Part shown: positions 8,206 to 17,168 of the stretch, in pieces | Position numbering within the stretch: position 1 is the first letter of the stretch | Layout of the letters: every line of letters starts with the position of its first letter | Translations under genes and position numbers: made by a program | NCBI GenBank assembly: GCA_963920635.1 | Contig: OY987307.1 | Coordinates: 16,135,735-16,199,734, forward strand | Direction: 5' to 3' | DNA: 64,000 nucleotides | DNA from: Pseudeuparius sepicola | Taxonomy: Eukaryota; Arthropoda; Insecta; Coleoptera; Anthribidae | The notes under the pieces: generated by a model | The model's input: only the letters and a program-made list of their open reading frames with translations | Told to the model about the DNA's origin: nothing | Databases searched by the model: none

Positions 8206-9129
8206 ATGCCCTTGACATCACAAGAACAAATTCAGAGAGCACAGCGTGCTAAAAAAATTAAAGAGCTAACTAGATCTATTAGAAGAAAATATGCTGCGTT
8301 AAAAACGGGTAAATCTGAGATGGATGAGACTTTAGATAAGATATTCAAGCCCGTAAAAGATTCTCTAAGCGAAATAAAAAATAATATGAAAGTTAAGGTA
8401 GGATCAAAGCAACAAACTGCAATTCGGATAAAACCTAAGATAGAATTATTTACTAGTACGCCAAGTAAAAAGTTACCGTCTGAAATATCGGGAGAAAATA
8501 CATTACCTACAACGGTCTTAGAATCATCTCAAGTAACTGAATACGATGATGATGTTGAAGATGACGCAGATTATGGTTATCCTGAAACGGCCTTACCATA
8601 CATTCAAAATTTCATCTCAAAATCTGCTGATATTGATAATACTTATGGTCCTAAACTTGATCGCAGTACCTACACATGGACCTTAGGAAATAAACATATC
8701 GATTTTGATAAAGACACGGGAGATATAATAATCGATAACACTCCTTTCAAGAGCACCGACGGACTTTACCAACTCATTTTCTATGAATATCCAGAATACA
8801 GTCAGGCGGATTTGTTAAATTACAAGAAAATTTTAATGTTAACTGGTGTTCACCTTACATCGAATGGTAAATTGAGGGGTTCTCACAAGACCAAATACCT
8901 TAATATCATTAGACCTCTAATAAAAAGTAAAACTCAAGATGCGCAAGGTACAGGTATGCAGCTTACTTATAACACAAAACCCATAGAGTACGTATACTGG
9001 GATAATGTCAATGAATTAGTAGATAGGTTGAAGTTACTTGTAGCTTCTAAATATGCCGGAAACACTTCTCACGACAACGAAATCGCAGCCATCTTAAATG
9101 AATTAAAGGAAGCTAAAGTTATTTACTAG
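8206..9129 (+). CDS. DUF8207-like protein, 307 aa
   Basis: ATG start 28 bp after the ATPase stop. The N-terminal 100 residues are basic and predicted helical (QEQIQRAQRAKKIKELTRS), then an acidic stretch (about 118-128). A globular domain at about 135-250 contains TYGPKLDRSTY, GNKHIDFD and GLYQLIF. From memory this matches the domain called DUF8207, which often accompanies integrases of this type in arthropod and cnidarian elements; I could not verify it. Function unknown; a virion or DNA-handling role would fit its position between ATPase and integrase but is inference. It lies entirely in the unique centre. Confidence 0.72.
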   Translation: MPLTSQEQIQRAQRAKKIKELTRSIRRKYAALKTGKSEMDETLDKIFKPVKDSLSEIKNNMKVKVGSKQQTAIRIKPKIELFTSTPSKKLPSEISGENTLPTTVLESSQVTEYDDDVEDDADYGYPETALPYIQNFISKSADIDNTYGPKLDRSTYTWTLGNKHIDFDKDTGDIIIDNTPFKSTDGLYQLIFYEYPEYSQADLLNYKKILMLTGVHLTSNGKLRGSHKTKYLNIIRPLIKSKTQDAQGTGMQLTYNTKPIEYVYWDNVNELVDRLKLLVASKYAGNTSHDNEIAAILNELKEAKVIY

Positions 9130-9165
9130 AAGTATAATTACTGTCAATATACAGTTAGTTACAAA

Positions 9166-9513
9166 ATGACTCTTAACAAGTTCGGACGCTCGTCGAAATA
9201 CAAAAAGGCTAGCGGCATTGTGCACTCTCCTTTGTCCCAAAACCAAAAATTGAATAGCGATGCTTCAGCTATTTCATTTCAATATAATAAAGATAACGAA
9301 AAGCTTAGAAATATATTAGATGAGCGTCATAACTTTTTATTACGGTCAGTAAACGACTTTAAAAATAACGTTTCCCAGCAAATACAGGATTTTAAAGAGT
9401 TGTTAGAATTAAATACTGTTGCTTTGCAAACTGCCATAGAGAAAATAACACAAGAGCAGGATGTGATTAAAGAACAACTGAAATTGGATAAACAAAAGAG
9501 CGGTGTAAAGTAA
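9166..9513 (+). CDS. Small coiled-coil protein, 115 aa
   Basis: ATG start 36 bp after the preceding stop. Residues 1-35 are basic and Ser-rich (KFGRSSKYKKASG). About 45-112 is a long amphipathic helix rich in Leu, Glu, Gln and Lys, typical of a dimeric or trimeric coiled coil. No enzyme motif. It lies between the DUF8207-like gene and the integrase with a similarly tight gap, so the four genes may be co-expressed or have compact promoters. Function unknown. Confidence 0.68.
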   Translation: MTLNKFGRSSKYKKASGIVHSPLSQNQKLNSDASAISFQYNKDNEKLRNILDERHNFLLRSVNDFKNNVSQQIQDFKELLELNTVALQTAIEKITQEQDVIKEQLKLDKQKSGVK

Positions 9514-9546
9514 TTTCATTTTAAGTTGGAATTGAGCAGTTGAACA

Positions 9547-10491
9547 ATGAATTTCGGTCATAGTGATGAAAAAGTTCGGTTAGTTAGGGAACTCCATAAA
9601 CCAGCTCGAAAAAATTATCCTCGACGTCGAACTATTATCAAAGGCTTAGATGATCTTTGGCAAGCCGATCTTGCTCAGTTAGATCAATATGCTTACTGTA
9701 ATAGAGGTAATAAATTCATATTAGTTGTAATTGACTCTTTCTCCAAATATGTCTGGTGTAGACCGCTACAATCCAAGTCTGGAGCAGATGTTACAAAGGC
9801 TTTTAAAGATATTTTAAAAAACAGTGGGGGACGCAAGCCTCACAATTTACAAACCGATCAGGGCAAAGAATTTTACAACTCTGAGTTCCAGAAATTGATG
9901 AAAACTTTTCAAATTAATCACTACAGTACATTTACCGACAAAAAGGCAGCTATAGTGGAAAGAGTAATACGAACTTTGAAAGAAAAATTATTCAAGTATT
10001 TCAGTCTAAATGGAAAATATAGGTGGATTGATATTTTGCCTACTGTAGTAAATGAGTACAATAATAGGAAACATAGAACGATACAAATGAAGCCTGGTGA
10101 AGTTAACAAAAACAACGAGCAACATTTAGTCACCAATGTGTACAACAGTCACTTAAAAGTTTTCAAAACTCGTAAATTTAGGAAGGGTGACATTGTGAGA
10201 ATAAGTAAAGCTAGACATGTATTTGACAAGGGATATCGACCTAATTGGACAACGGAGTTGTTCAAAATAATCAAAGTACAACACACCAATCCTCCCACAT
10301 ATTTGTTAGAAGATTTACGTGGAAGAGCTATAAAGGGTGGTTTTTATAATGAAGAATTGCAAAAAGTGGCAAATCCTGACATCTATTTGGTGGAAAAAGT
10401 GCTTCAAAGGAGGAGGGGGAAAGTTCTTGTGCGATGGCTCGGGTTAGATAAAAGCCACGACTCGTGGATAAGCGAAACAAACATTGTGTAG
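9547..10491 (+). CDS. Polinton-type integrase with C-terminal chromodomain
   Basis: 314 residues from an ATG. The retroviral-type core shows the acidic triad D41 (WQADL), D104 (LQTDQGKEF) and E138 (AIVERV), followed by an SH3-like C-terminal region with FRKGD. A chromodomain covers about 280-314 (VEKVLQRRRGKVLVRWLG...SHDSWI). The family is the one often annotated 'transposon-derived protein F54H12.3' and is the standard Polinton integrase. It joins element ends to host DNA with 6-bp staggering, matching the AACGAG duplication. The chromodomain probably tethers it to modified histones. I see no N-terminal HHCC zinc finger. The frame is intact, so it may still be functional. Confidence 0.9.
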   Translation: MNFGHSDEKVRLVRELHKPARKNYPRRRTIIKGLDDLWQADLAQLDQYAYCNRGNKFILVVIDSFSKYVWCRPLQSKSGADVTKAFKDILKNSGGRKPHNLQTDQGKEFYNSEFQKLMKTFQINHYSTFTDKKAAIVERVIRTLKEKLFKYFSLNGKYRWIDILPTVVNEYNNRKHRTIQMKPGEVNKNNEQHLVTNVYNSHLKVFKTRKFRKGDIVRISKARHVFDKGYRPNWTTELFKIIKVQHTNPPTYLLEDLRGRAIKGGFYNEELQKVANPDIYLVEKVLQRRRGKVLVRWLGLDKSHDSWISETNIV

Positions 10492-10516
10492 TTCTCTCGG
10501 TGAACGAACCGCCAAA

Positions 10517-11152
10517 ATGTCTGACAGTGGTTACGAATCCGATGTAAGCAGCAGTGAAAATGATATTGTAGAAGATTCTTTGCTTTTGGCAGCATGTTTT
10601 CCGATCAAATCAACTAATGGATTATTCATTCATACAGGGTTGAGTCTCAAGAAATATTTTGAGCCAGCAGTAATCATCACATACCTTTGTCATGATCGGA
10701 CAGTAATTTCCTTGAACTACTCTGAATGGAATAAATTATTGGAACATGTATGTGAATTTATTAATAATGGTGGAGCTCCAATGTTTGCCAGATTCGACTC
10801 ACGTATGGTTCTAAGTACGGTGATTGACGCCGATGGAAATCAGCACGTGTCGCTTAGAAAAAATAATGTGTATGTTTATTTTACCGAGGCAGATATTTTT
10901 GAATTGTTAAACGTTAGCATAAGTGCATCTTTGAGATTTGGCTTTTTGCTCCGCTTTGATTTTTATGATTTCTATTGTAATTTCTTAGATAAAGTCAATC
11001 ATCTAGTAGTAAGTAGTAACTTAAATGAAACAGACATTATATTAATATTATGTAATATTACATTTAGTATAGAAACCTTTTGTATTTTTGAACTCTTCTG
11101 TTTTTACAAAGAGTTTCTGTTGGCTGATTTGTATAGGAGAAGGTTGGTTTAA
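10517..11152 (+). CDS. Unknown 211-aa protein, centre
   Basis: First ATG at 10517 gives 211 residues; the longer frame to 10484 needs GTG. The N-terminus is acidic and Ser-rich (SDSGYESDVSSSENDIVED), like a phosphorylatable tail. A beta-rich middle follows (VIITYLCHDRTVISLNYSEWNKLLEHV; NNVYVYFTEADIFELLNVS), then a hydrophobic, Phe-rich C-terminus (about 145-205) that could be membrane-associated. AATAAA overlaps the stop region (11151-11156). No family recognised. It is the last gene before the arm junction at 11184, so its natural 3' neighbourhood may be lost. Confidence 0.6.
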   Translation: MSDSGYESDVSSSENDIVEDSLLLAACFPIKSTNGLFIHTGLSLKKYFEPAVIITYLCHDRTVISLNYSEWNKLLEHVCEFINNGGAPMFARFDSRMVLSTVIDADGNQHVSLRKNNVYVYFTEADIFELLNVSISASLRFGFLLRFDFYDFYCNFLDKVNHLVVSSNLNETDIILILCNITFSIETFCIFELFCFYKEFLLADLYRRRLV

Positions 11153-11164
11153 TAAAACAACGTT

Positions 11165-11731
11165 CTACAAATATGGGTTTTTTGAATTTTCTCTAGCCTC
11201 TGATGGACCAATTACATCATCGTTTGAGTTAAAGGGAAAATATCCAACGCCACTAACTTGTTTAAGCACGTCTTGCAATAACTGATACTTGGGTTGGTAC
11301 AGTGACTTACTGTACAAGTAAATATTCTCGAATTTTAGTCCGTTTTCATTAAATATTAAACTAAGTAAAGCGTTGGTTTTTCCACATCCGCTAGGTCCAC
11401 AAAAAATTGCCCTAAATGAGTTTGGAAACAGTACACCGTGTTTAGATTTAGCACTACTTTCTTGCACAATATCTAGGTTTTCTACTGGAAGTGAAACTGT
11501 CTGCTGATGGATTTGCATCGCGTCTTTCGAATCGTTGTATCCAACGACCTCGCTAACAACTAAGTCGTTTTGAAGTTGGTGGATTCTTTTATGAGTTTTT
11601 AAGTTATCTTTTCTCGAAAACGTTTTACTACAGAATTCACACATAAAAATAATAGTTCTGTGAATATTCTTGTGTCTTGTAAAACTATCCGATCTACAAA
11701 ATGTTGTACCGCAAATATCACACATATACAT
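11165..11731 (-). pseudogene. Truncated zinc-finger ATPase, right-arm copy
   Basis: Residues 1-183 are identical to the 7275-8177 product: both C2H2 fingers and Walker A. Then the arm ends and the frame runs five codons (KNPYL) into the centre before a stop. Walker B, the sensor and the C-terminal third are missing, so it cannot be an active ATPase. It retains its own promoter copy (11753-11788), so a finger-bearing truncated protein could still be made. It marks the exact internal breakpoint of the inverted duplication. Confidence 0.9.
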
Positions 11732-11752
11732 CACGTAGGTGGGGAATAAAAC

Positions 11753-11788
11753 ACTGACAATTATACTTAATTTTATCTTTATTATATA
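11753..11788 (-). promoter_or_regulatory. Promoter copy upstream of the truncated ATPase
   Basis: Inverted duplicate of 7218-7253, with TATATAAT and TCAGT at the same spacing. It drives toward the truncated frame at 11731. Confidence 0.55.
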
Positions 11789-11823
11789 CTAACACATTGT
11801 TACAATACATTCATACTATATTT

Positions 11824-12216
11824 TTAATTTGCCTTTGGATCATTTGCCTTCGGATCACTTGCCTTCGGATCATTTGCCTTTGCCTTCCGATCATTTGCCT
11901 TTGCCTTCGGATCATTTGCCTTTGCCTTCCGATCATTTGCCTTTGCCTTTGGATCATTTGCCTTTGCCTTCGAATCATTTGCCTTCCGATCATTTGCCTT
12001 TGCCTTCGGATCATTTGCCTTTGCCTTCCGATCATTTGCCTTTGCCTTTGGATCATTTGCCTTTGCCTTCGAATCATTTGCCTTCCGATCATTTGCCTTT
12101 GCCTTTGAATCATTTGCCTTTGCCTTTAGATCATTCGCCTTTGGAGTGCTCCAAATTTTCAGTTCCATATCTCCCATCTCTCTCTTTGTGACAGCCGCCG
12201 CGTTCCTGAGACTCAT
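11824..12216 (-). CDS. Lys/Ala/Asn/Asp-repeat protein, 130 aa, right-arm copy
   Basis: Same gene as 6889-7182 with 33 extra residues of KAKAND/KAND units (99 bp). N-terminus and C-terminus are identical to the left copy. The first ATG is at 12216; an upstream open frame to 12342 lacks an ATG. Frame preserved despite copy-number change because units are multiples of 3 bp. Confidence 0.55.
   Translation of the reverse strand: MSLRNAAAVTKREMGDMELKIWSTPKANDLKAKANDSKAKANDRKANDSKAKANDPKAKANDRKAKANDPKAKANDRKANDSKAKANDPKAKANDRKAKANDPKAKANDRKAKANDPKASDPKANDPKAN
11829..12143 (-). repeat. 12/18-bp coding tandem repeat, right arm (longer allele)
   Basis: Same minisatellite as 6964-7178 but 99 bp longer. 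The extra stretch reproduces neighbouring unit order, as expected from one internal duplication event. Confidence 0.85.
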
Positions 12217-12655
12217 AGCGCGCCCTCGACGGCGGGGCCTTCGAACCACCCAGCGGTATCTTTCGAACCCCCTTGCGCATACCTGTTGCAAGGGTAAAGT
12301 ATTCGGCGAAATATCGATCAATTGGTAGTACTTTTGAAGCACGACTGTAGTTGTTTCCCTACAGAAATAGAGGGCACGACCTGTATTAAAAATCTAATAT
12401 TTTCATTGTATTGATTACACGTCAATTCATAAAAGAAAATCAGTAGTTGCAATCTTTATGAAATTTTGAATAACTCAAATATGCAGATTAGTTGTTCCAT
12501 TTATTTCAAAATAAAAAACAGCAAAAAATACAGTTTTCTGAAATGGATGAATTAAAATTTAAAAAAATGTATCACTTTTTATAGCATATATTTAAATAGG
12601 ACATAAAACACTAGGATCCCCTCCTAGACATCTCGTACAGGTTGATGTTTTAGAC
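12217..12655. other. Intergenic stretch upstream of the KAND-repeat gene, right arm
   Basis: Mirror of 6450-6888: Arg-rich open frame without an ATG nearest the gene, then AT-rich DNA. Nothing else recognised. Confidence 0.35.
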
Positions 12656-12692
12656 TATAAAAACTCTGGAGATATCTCAATAGACATCAGTT
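12656..12692 (+). promoter_or_regulatory. Core promoter of the zinc-protein gene, right arm
   Basis: TATAAAAA at 12656-12663 and ATCAGTTA around 12686-12692, about 30 bp apart, then a short leader to the ATG at 12728. Confidence 0.6.
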
Positions 12693-12727
12693 ACAGTTTT
12701 TCTCCAAACAAATTAAATTTAATAACA

Positions 12728-13228
12728 ATGGCTGCCTCCATAAATAATTCCCTATACCAACTTGCGTTAGAAGAAAAAGAAGAGATTGAGAAAACGGTGC
12801 CTGCAGAATTGAGAAGAGACATAGACGACATTGACGACGATGATGCTAGTGACGAAGATGAAGGGGTAGACGTTGACCGCGATGACTCCGTCGTGGCGAA
12901 AAGTGTACCCATTAACCCGAGCGAGGGTTATAATAACTGGACAGTGGGGGGCCTCTGTGTATCTGCCGCATATGTAAAGGTAACAGAAAGGGCGCGTTTG
13001 TGCCTAAATTGTTACCGTGCGTATGTGGTAGATTTTACAGAGGTTTCCCTGAATGGTTTCACCGACAATGCGAAGCATCGGCATGAAACTTTACATTTTT
13101 CTTTGACAGAAATGCCTTTGCAAAGATTCATGCGGTGTAGTGCCTGTAAAGAAAAGCTTTACATAGCTTTTCGGCAAGACACCTGCTTGATGTGTAAAGC
13201 AGGTGCAAAAATTATACCATTATTGTAA
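12728..13228 (+). CDS. Acidic zinc-binding protein, 166 aa, right-arm copy
   Basis: Identical in translation to 5877-6377: an Asp/Glu tract near residues 28-55, then CLNC, the HRHETLH cluster and a CSAC...CLMC zinc-ribbon-like pair. Overlapping TAAATAAAATG poly(A)-like signals lie directly after the stop. Because the copy is intact, the element encodes this protein twice. Family unknown. Confidence 0.72.
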   Translation: MAASINNSLYQLALEEKEEIEKTVPAELRRDIDDIDDDDASDEDEGVDVDRDDSVVAKSVPINPSEGYNNWTVGGLCVSAAYVKVTERARLCLNCYRAYVVDFTEVSLNGFTDNAKHRHETLHFSLTEMPLQRFMRCSACKEKLYIAFRQDTCLMCKAGAKIIPLL

Positions 13229-14020
13229 ATAAAATGTATTATTGTAAATAAAATGTATTATTGGATAATTCTGTTTTTATTATTATTATTTAAATTAAAT
13301 TCCTGACTATAAGAAAATAAACGTGAAATAAAATATTTAATTAAAAACTACAGTTTGATACCTACAAATGTTCTGGGATTTTAGGTAGTCGCATGCTACT
13401 GCTTGTCCGTGCGAGGATGATCGCTATGTAAAATCCTCTGGCTGTATTTTTTACCTTTCTTACATCGCTCAGCCGGAAGTGTGCACGTACGGTTATGCTA
13501 AAGCATAGCTTTTCGGCAAGATACATGCTTAATATGTAAAACAGGTGCAAAAACTAGGCCATTGGTATTATTGTAAATGAAATGTATTATTGGATAATTG
13601 TTTTATTATTATTATTATTTAAATTAAATTCTCGAATATAAGAAAATAAACGTTTAATAAAATATTTACTTAAAAACTACAGTTTGATACTACAAATGTT
13701 CTGGGATTTTAGGTATCCGCTTGCTACTGCTTGTCCGTGCGAGTTCGAGCGAGGACGATCGCTATGTAAAATCCCCTGACTATATTTTTTACCTTTCTTA
13801 CATCTCCCTCAGCCGGAAGTGTGCACGTACGCTTATGCTAAAGTATGGTCTGCTTAGGAGAAAAATATTACTTTTGTATTTAGCTACCGAGCGACTCTGT
13901 ATTGCACGTAATAAAATTTTATTGCTTGGTGTTTATAATGGTATTGGGTGAGAAATGAATAACAAAGCGTTGGTTTAAAACTATGTGTAATATTATATAT
14001 ATATATGATTCAACTTATGC
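13229..14020 (+). pseudogene. Two decayed tandem copies of the zinc-protein gene 3' end, right arm
   Basis: Mirror of 5085-5876. The unit around 13440-13700 retains recognisable gene-end sequence (AGCTTTTCGGCAAGA, then GGTGCAAAAA and the poly(A) region). The unit around 13700-13950 keeps only the flanking part. Period about 330 bp. Confidence 0.6.
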
Positions 14021-15040
14021 TTACTTATAACTAGTTAATATTTTATTCACACGCGCTTCATCTATTTCTATTATACTAATCCTATTTACTAAAATTTTTC
14101 TTAATTTATCTAACCTATCTATTTTATTTTTTAAACCAGCCTTGTTTTTGGCCAGCTTATTACTTTGAAGCTGTAAGACGACAACATTATCTTCCAGCAC
14201 TTTATTAAGTTCCAAATTGTGACGTCCTCCAGCTGCTGGATCTTCAAAATCGAAGCTGTCATCCGGAAACCTGTTTGTGCGGCGCCCCCTGTTATAAACC
14301 GCTCTCAACGTCTCCATATTTTTCCCAACAGTCCTCACAGGACTGGAGACGTTCTGCCGGTGGGTTTGCTCAGACTGAGCAGGCGACGCATGCCCTGCAG
14401 GTTGCGCGGGTTGCTCGTATTCAGGTGCGGGTTGTTCAGGCTGTACATATGTCAATTGCGCAGGCTGCACATGTGCCGAATATTCAGGTGCGGGTTGTTC
14501 AGGCTGTACATATGTCAATTGCGCAGGCTGCACATGTGTCGATTCGGCAGGTTGTGCAGGCTGTACATATACCGATTGTTCATGTGCCAGCTCACGCTCG
14601 ATCTGCGACACAGCAAACGATGTTGCGCTTCTAATGCTTTCATCGTCCACTTCGGAATACTATAAGTATAAGATAAACATTTATTATTTGTTAGAATTCA
14701 TAAACATGTCTACTTACATGATCAACATTGTTTTCTTCGGATGAATTTTCAACTGACCCCTCTGCCGCAAGCGTCTCGATGAGATTATAAGCAGATGGTG
14801 ACTATAATAATTATTGAATGTTAGTATATCGCAAATAAAAAAATATTTTTCGCATAAGAAAATCTCCAACTTGCGGCTAACAAGAAAAAAGTTGGCTAAA
14901 AATTTTCTGATGCGAAAAAGCAAAATAGTTTCTCGAAGCAAATTGAAATAACGTATTTAATAATTATAAAAAAATAAGTTTTGACTTACCCTCACAACAG
15001 CATTGTAGTGGACAATCGCCTTAGTTTGGAACACACTCAT
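14021..15040 (-). CDS. Three-exon QP-repeat/coiled-coil protein, about 257 aa, right-arm copy
   Basis: Mirror of 4065-5084. Exons are 14990-15040, 14718-14801 and 14021-14659, with the same GTAAGT donors, TATAG acceptors and TACTAAC branch point in intron 1. Translation identical in exon 3, with VQPAQ/EQPAPEY repeats and a C-terminal coiled coil. Both copies appear intact. Confidence 0.75.
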
Positions 15041-15112
15041 AATTATAAGCAAAGTAATAAATTTAAAAATAACACACGACAAAACTCGAACACAATTCAA
15101 CAAAATTTAGAA

Positions 15113-15151
15113 AACTGATGCTTTTGCTGAATTTCTACACCCTTTTGTAGA
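15113..15151 (-). promoter_or_regulatory. Core promoter of the spliced gene, right arm
   Basis: Mirror of 3954-3992: TACAAAAG then TCAGTT about 35 bp downstream on the minus strand. Confidence 0.5.
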
Positions 15152-15345
15152 TTTTAAAATGAATGCGTTGGTGGGGATGGCTCTCAACGTTGCTACTTTT
15201 TAATTTAGGCGTTAACTTTGCTCTGGTGGGAGTGGGGGTAACTCCACCCCTTCGGCGTTGCCAAAAAATTTTCTACTTCAAATTGCTCTATTTTCTAATT
15301 AGACGACAACGCTGTTGAGTGGGGATAGGCAATGCTTACGTTAAA

Positions 15346-15380
15346 TATAAAAGGCAGCCACATCCTTAACAAAATTCACT
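15346..15380 (+). promoter_or_regulatory. Core promoter of the YxxGW gene, right arm
   Basis: TATAAAAG at 15346-15353 and a TTCACT initiator-like site at 15375-15380. The ATG follows at 15457. Confidence 0.55.
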
Positions 15381-15456
15381 AAATTCAATTCAATACAAAG
15401 AATTAAATATTGCTTCAGTTAGATAATTGTGGCAAAAGTTTATAACACTCGTTGAG

Positions 15457-15954
15457 ATGTATTCTCAGAATAAAAGAAAAGTGACAGATGATGGATACAG
15501 TGCAGGATGGAGTTCGTATAGTCAGTGGAAAACGGAAGAAAACGCAAATCCAATTAGGCGATTAAGGGACACTCATGTGAGGCACTATAATGAAGGTTTA
15601 TACGCGGGATGGTTTGATCATCAGGCTGGTAATAATAGGCGTTTTCTGGAGGGTGACGTGAAAATGGATAAAGTTCAATATGGTGCAGGATATCAAGATG
15701 GATGGATCAGATACGGTCAGTGTTTTGCGAACGCTAATGACATTTACATGGCTAAATCTGATATCATTGCATATAATAAGGCGTACTACGCAGGGTGGTT
15801 TAATCATCAGCGTCAAATCGAATACGAATCTGGCTATGTGGCAGGGTATTTTCGATTTGCGAATAATGAGGACATAATACGCAATCGAACGACTTATAAT
15901 TATGCATATTATGAAGGTTGGTTCGACCGTCTACGCAGACAACGACAGTGCTAA
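15457..15954 (+). CDS. YxxGW-repeat protein, 165 aa, right-arm copy
   Basis: Identical to the 3151-3648 product. Six Tyr/Gly-Trp units (GYSAGW, LYAGWF, GYQDGW, YYAGWF, GYVAGYF, YYEGWF) are spaced about 25-28 residues apart, ending in an Arg-rich tail. The TTG-initiated extension upstream (15427) is rejected in favour of the ATG. Unknown family. Confidence 0.75.
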   Translation: MYSQNKRKVTDDGYSAGWSSYSQWKTEENANPIRRLRDTHVRHYNEGLYAGWFDHQAGNNRRFLEGDVKMDKVQYGAGYQDGWIRYGQCFANANDIYMAKSDIIAYNKAYYAGWFNHQRQIEYESGYVAGYFRFANNEDIIRNRTTYNYAYYEGWFDRLRRQRQC

Positions 15955-16232
15955 TATTTGTATATAAGTTTATTGTAACAAAATATATGAATTATTTTAA
16001 TAAAACAAAACATTAATTAATTTTAGTTTGTTTTATTTATATACTGGTTTCTTGTTTAGTTTTGTTTACCTATTCCTTACTAACCCACTTTAAAGCAATA
16101 TTTTTATCGAGGAATTTTAAGTGGAATATTAATAATGTACACAGTTTTTTTTTTATCAAAATAACAATAACAGCAAAATATTCTCATTTAAGTTTTAACA
16201 TTGAAAGCCTTTTTTTATTAAAATCTCAGGTA
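15955..16232. other. AT-rich spacer, nothing recognised
   Basis: Mirror of 2873-3150. AT-rich with AATAAA words near 16000; no credible gene. Confidence 0.4.
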
Positions 16233-16577
16233 GGGTCGCACGAGAAGATTTACAAGCAGGTGAAAATCTAAATAATTTGAACAGTCTGCTATAAAACTAC
16301 CAGGCAGTAAATTTTTATAACATGCCATTTACAGGACTATAAAAAAAAGTCTGACAAAAAACATTTAAAAGTGGATCATTGTTATGTAAGATTATCCCTT
16401 GAAGGAAGGGTCGCGCAAGAAGATTTAGAAACAGGTGAAAGTCTAAAGAATGTGAACAGCCTGCTATAAAAGTAAAAGGGGGCAAACTTGTCTGCATTTT
16501 TGTTGACTCGGCACAAAAAGATTCAAGGTACTAAAACCAGGTGAAGGTGTAACTAATTTGAACAGTCGGGTGTAAAA
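16233..16577 (+). promoter_or_regulatory. Three copies of a CAGGTG...TATAAAA cassette, right arm
   Basis: Cores lie at 16257-16296, 16432-16472 and 16538-16577. Each has CAGGTGAA, a TCTAAATAAT-like stretch, TGAACAG, then a TATAAAA-type box (TATAAAA, TATAAAAG, TGTAAAA). The first two also share GGGTCGC and AGAAGATTTA upstream, making units of about 62 bp. Repeated TATA boxes with a conserved upstream E-box-like CAGGTG suggest duplicated promoters. No coding frame at promoter distance was found. Confidence 0.45.
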
Positions 16578-16701
16578 CTCTGAAAGGGTTAACTTTCTCT
16601 GGAATTATGCCAAAATGGTTCGAGTCACTATCTGCGCTGGATTGGCTGTTTATAGAATTGTAGGTGGGAACTGAAAAGCTTCCTCCTACTTAGTAGATCC
16701 T

Positions 16702-16805
16702 TATAAAAGTACTGCATCCAACTGAGACGTTGGCGTCGAAAGTTGGCGTCGAAAGTTGGCGTCTAAAGTGGGCGGCTTAAGTGGGACTTAAAATGGGGAC
16801 TTTAC
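16702..16805 (+). promoter_or_regulatory. TATA box and 12-14-bp degenerate tandem array, right arm
   Basis: TATAAAAG at 16702-16709, then GTTGGCGTCGAAA repeated and degrading toward CATGGGGAATTTG, ending at the ATG at 16806. Mirror of 2300-2403. Confidence 0.4.
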
Positions 16806-17153
16806 ATGGGGAATTTGCATGGGGACTATGTATGGACTTCCTTAGAGGGCACAGAAATTATTATTTTTGTTAGAATTTTTATCATTAGGCATTATTATTT
16901 TTTGTTTGGAGCTACATCAAGCTGCAAGAAAAAATTGTGTTTGGTTTTAATTCAAGTTTCAGTTTTGCACTTTTTTTATACTATTACTTTGTTGTACACC
17001 TGCTGGGTAGTTTGTTATTTTATTAATTTACTATGGGTAGAAGAAATGAAACATCTCTTATGCTATATATATTTTATTTTTAATTGTTTAAAGTTCTTAT
17101 TAATTTCATATATATCAATTTCATATTTTAGTTTCTGTAATTTTCGAATGTGA
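16806..17153 (+). CDS. Possible 115-aa multi-membrane protein, right-arm copy
   Basis: Mirror of 1952-2299. ATG start, very hydrophobic and AT-driven composition, with three or so potential membrane segments. Promoter-like elements lie upstream, but it could be a chance ORF. No homologue recognised. Confidence 0.3.
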   Translation: MGNLHGDYVWTSLEGTEIIIFVRIFIIRHYYFLFGATSSCKKKLCLVLIQVSVLHFFYTITLLYTCWVVCYFINLLWVEEMKHLLCYIYFIFNCLKFLLISYISISYFSFCNFRM

Positions 17154-17168
17154 GACTCCAAAGTATTT

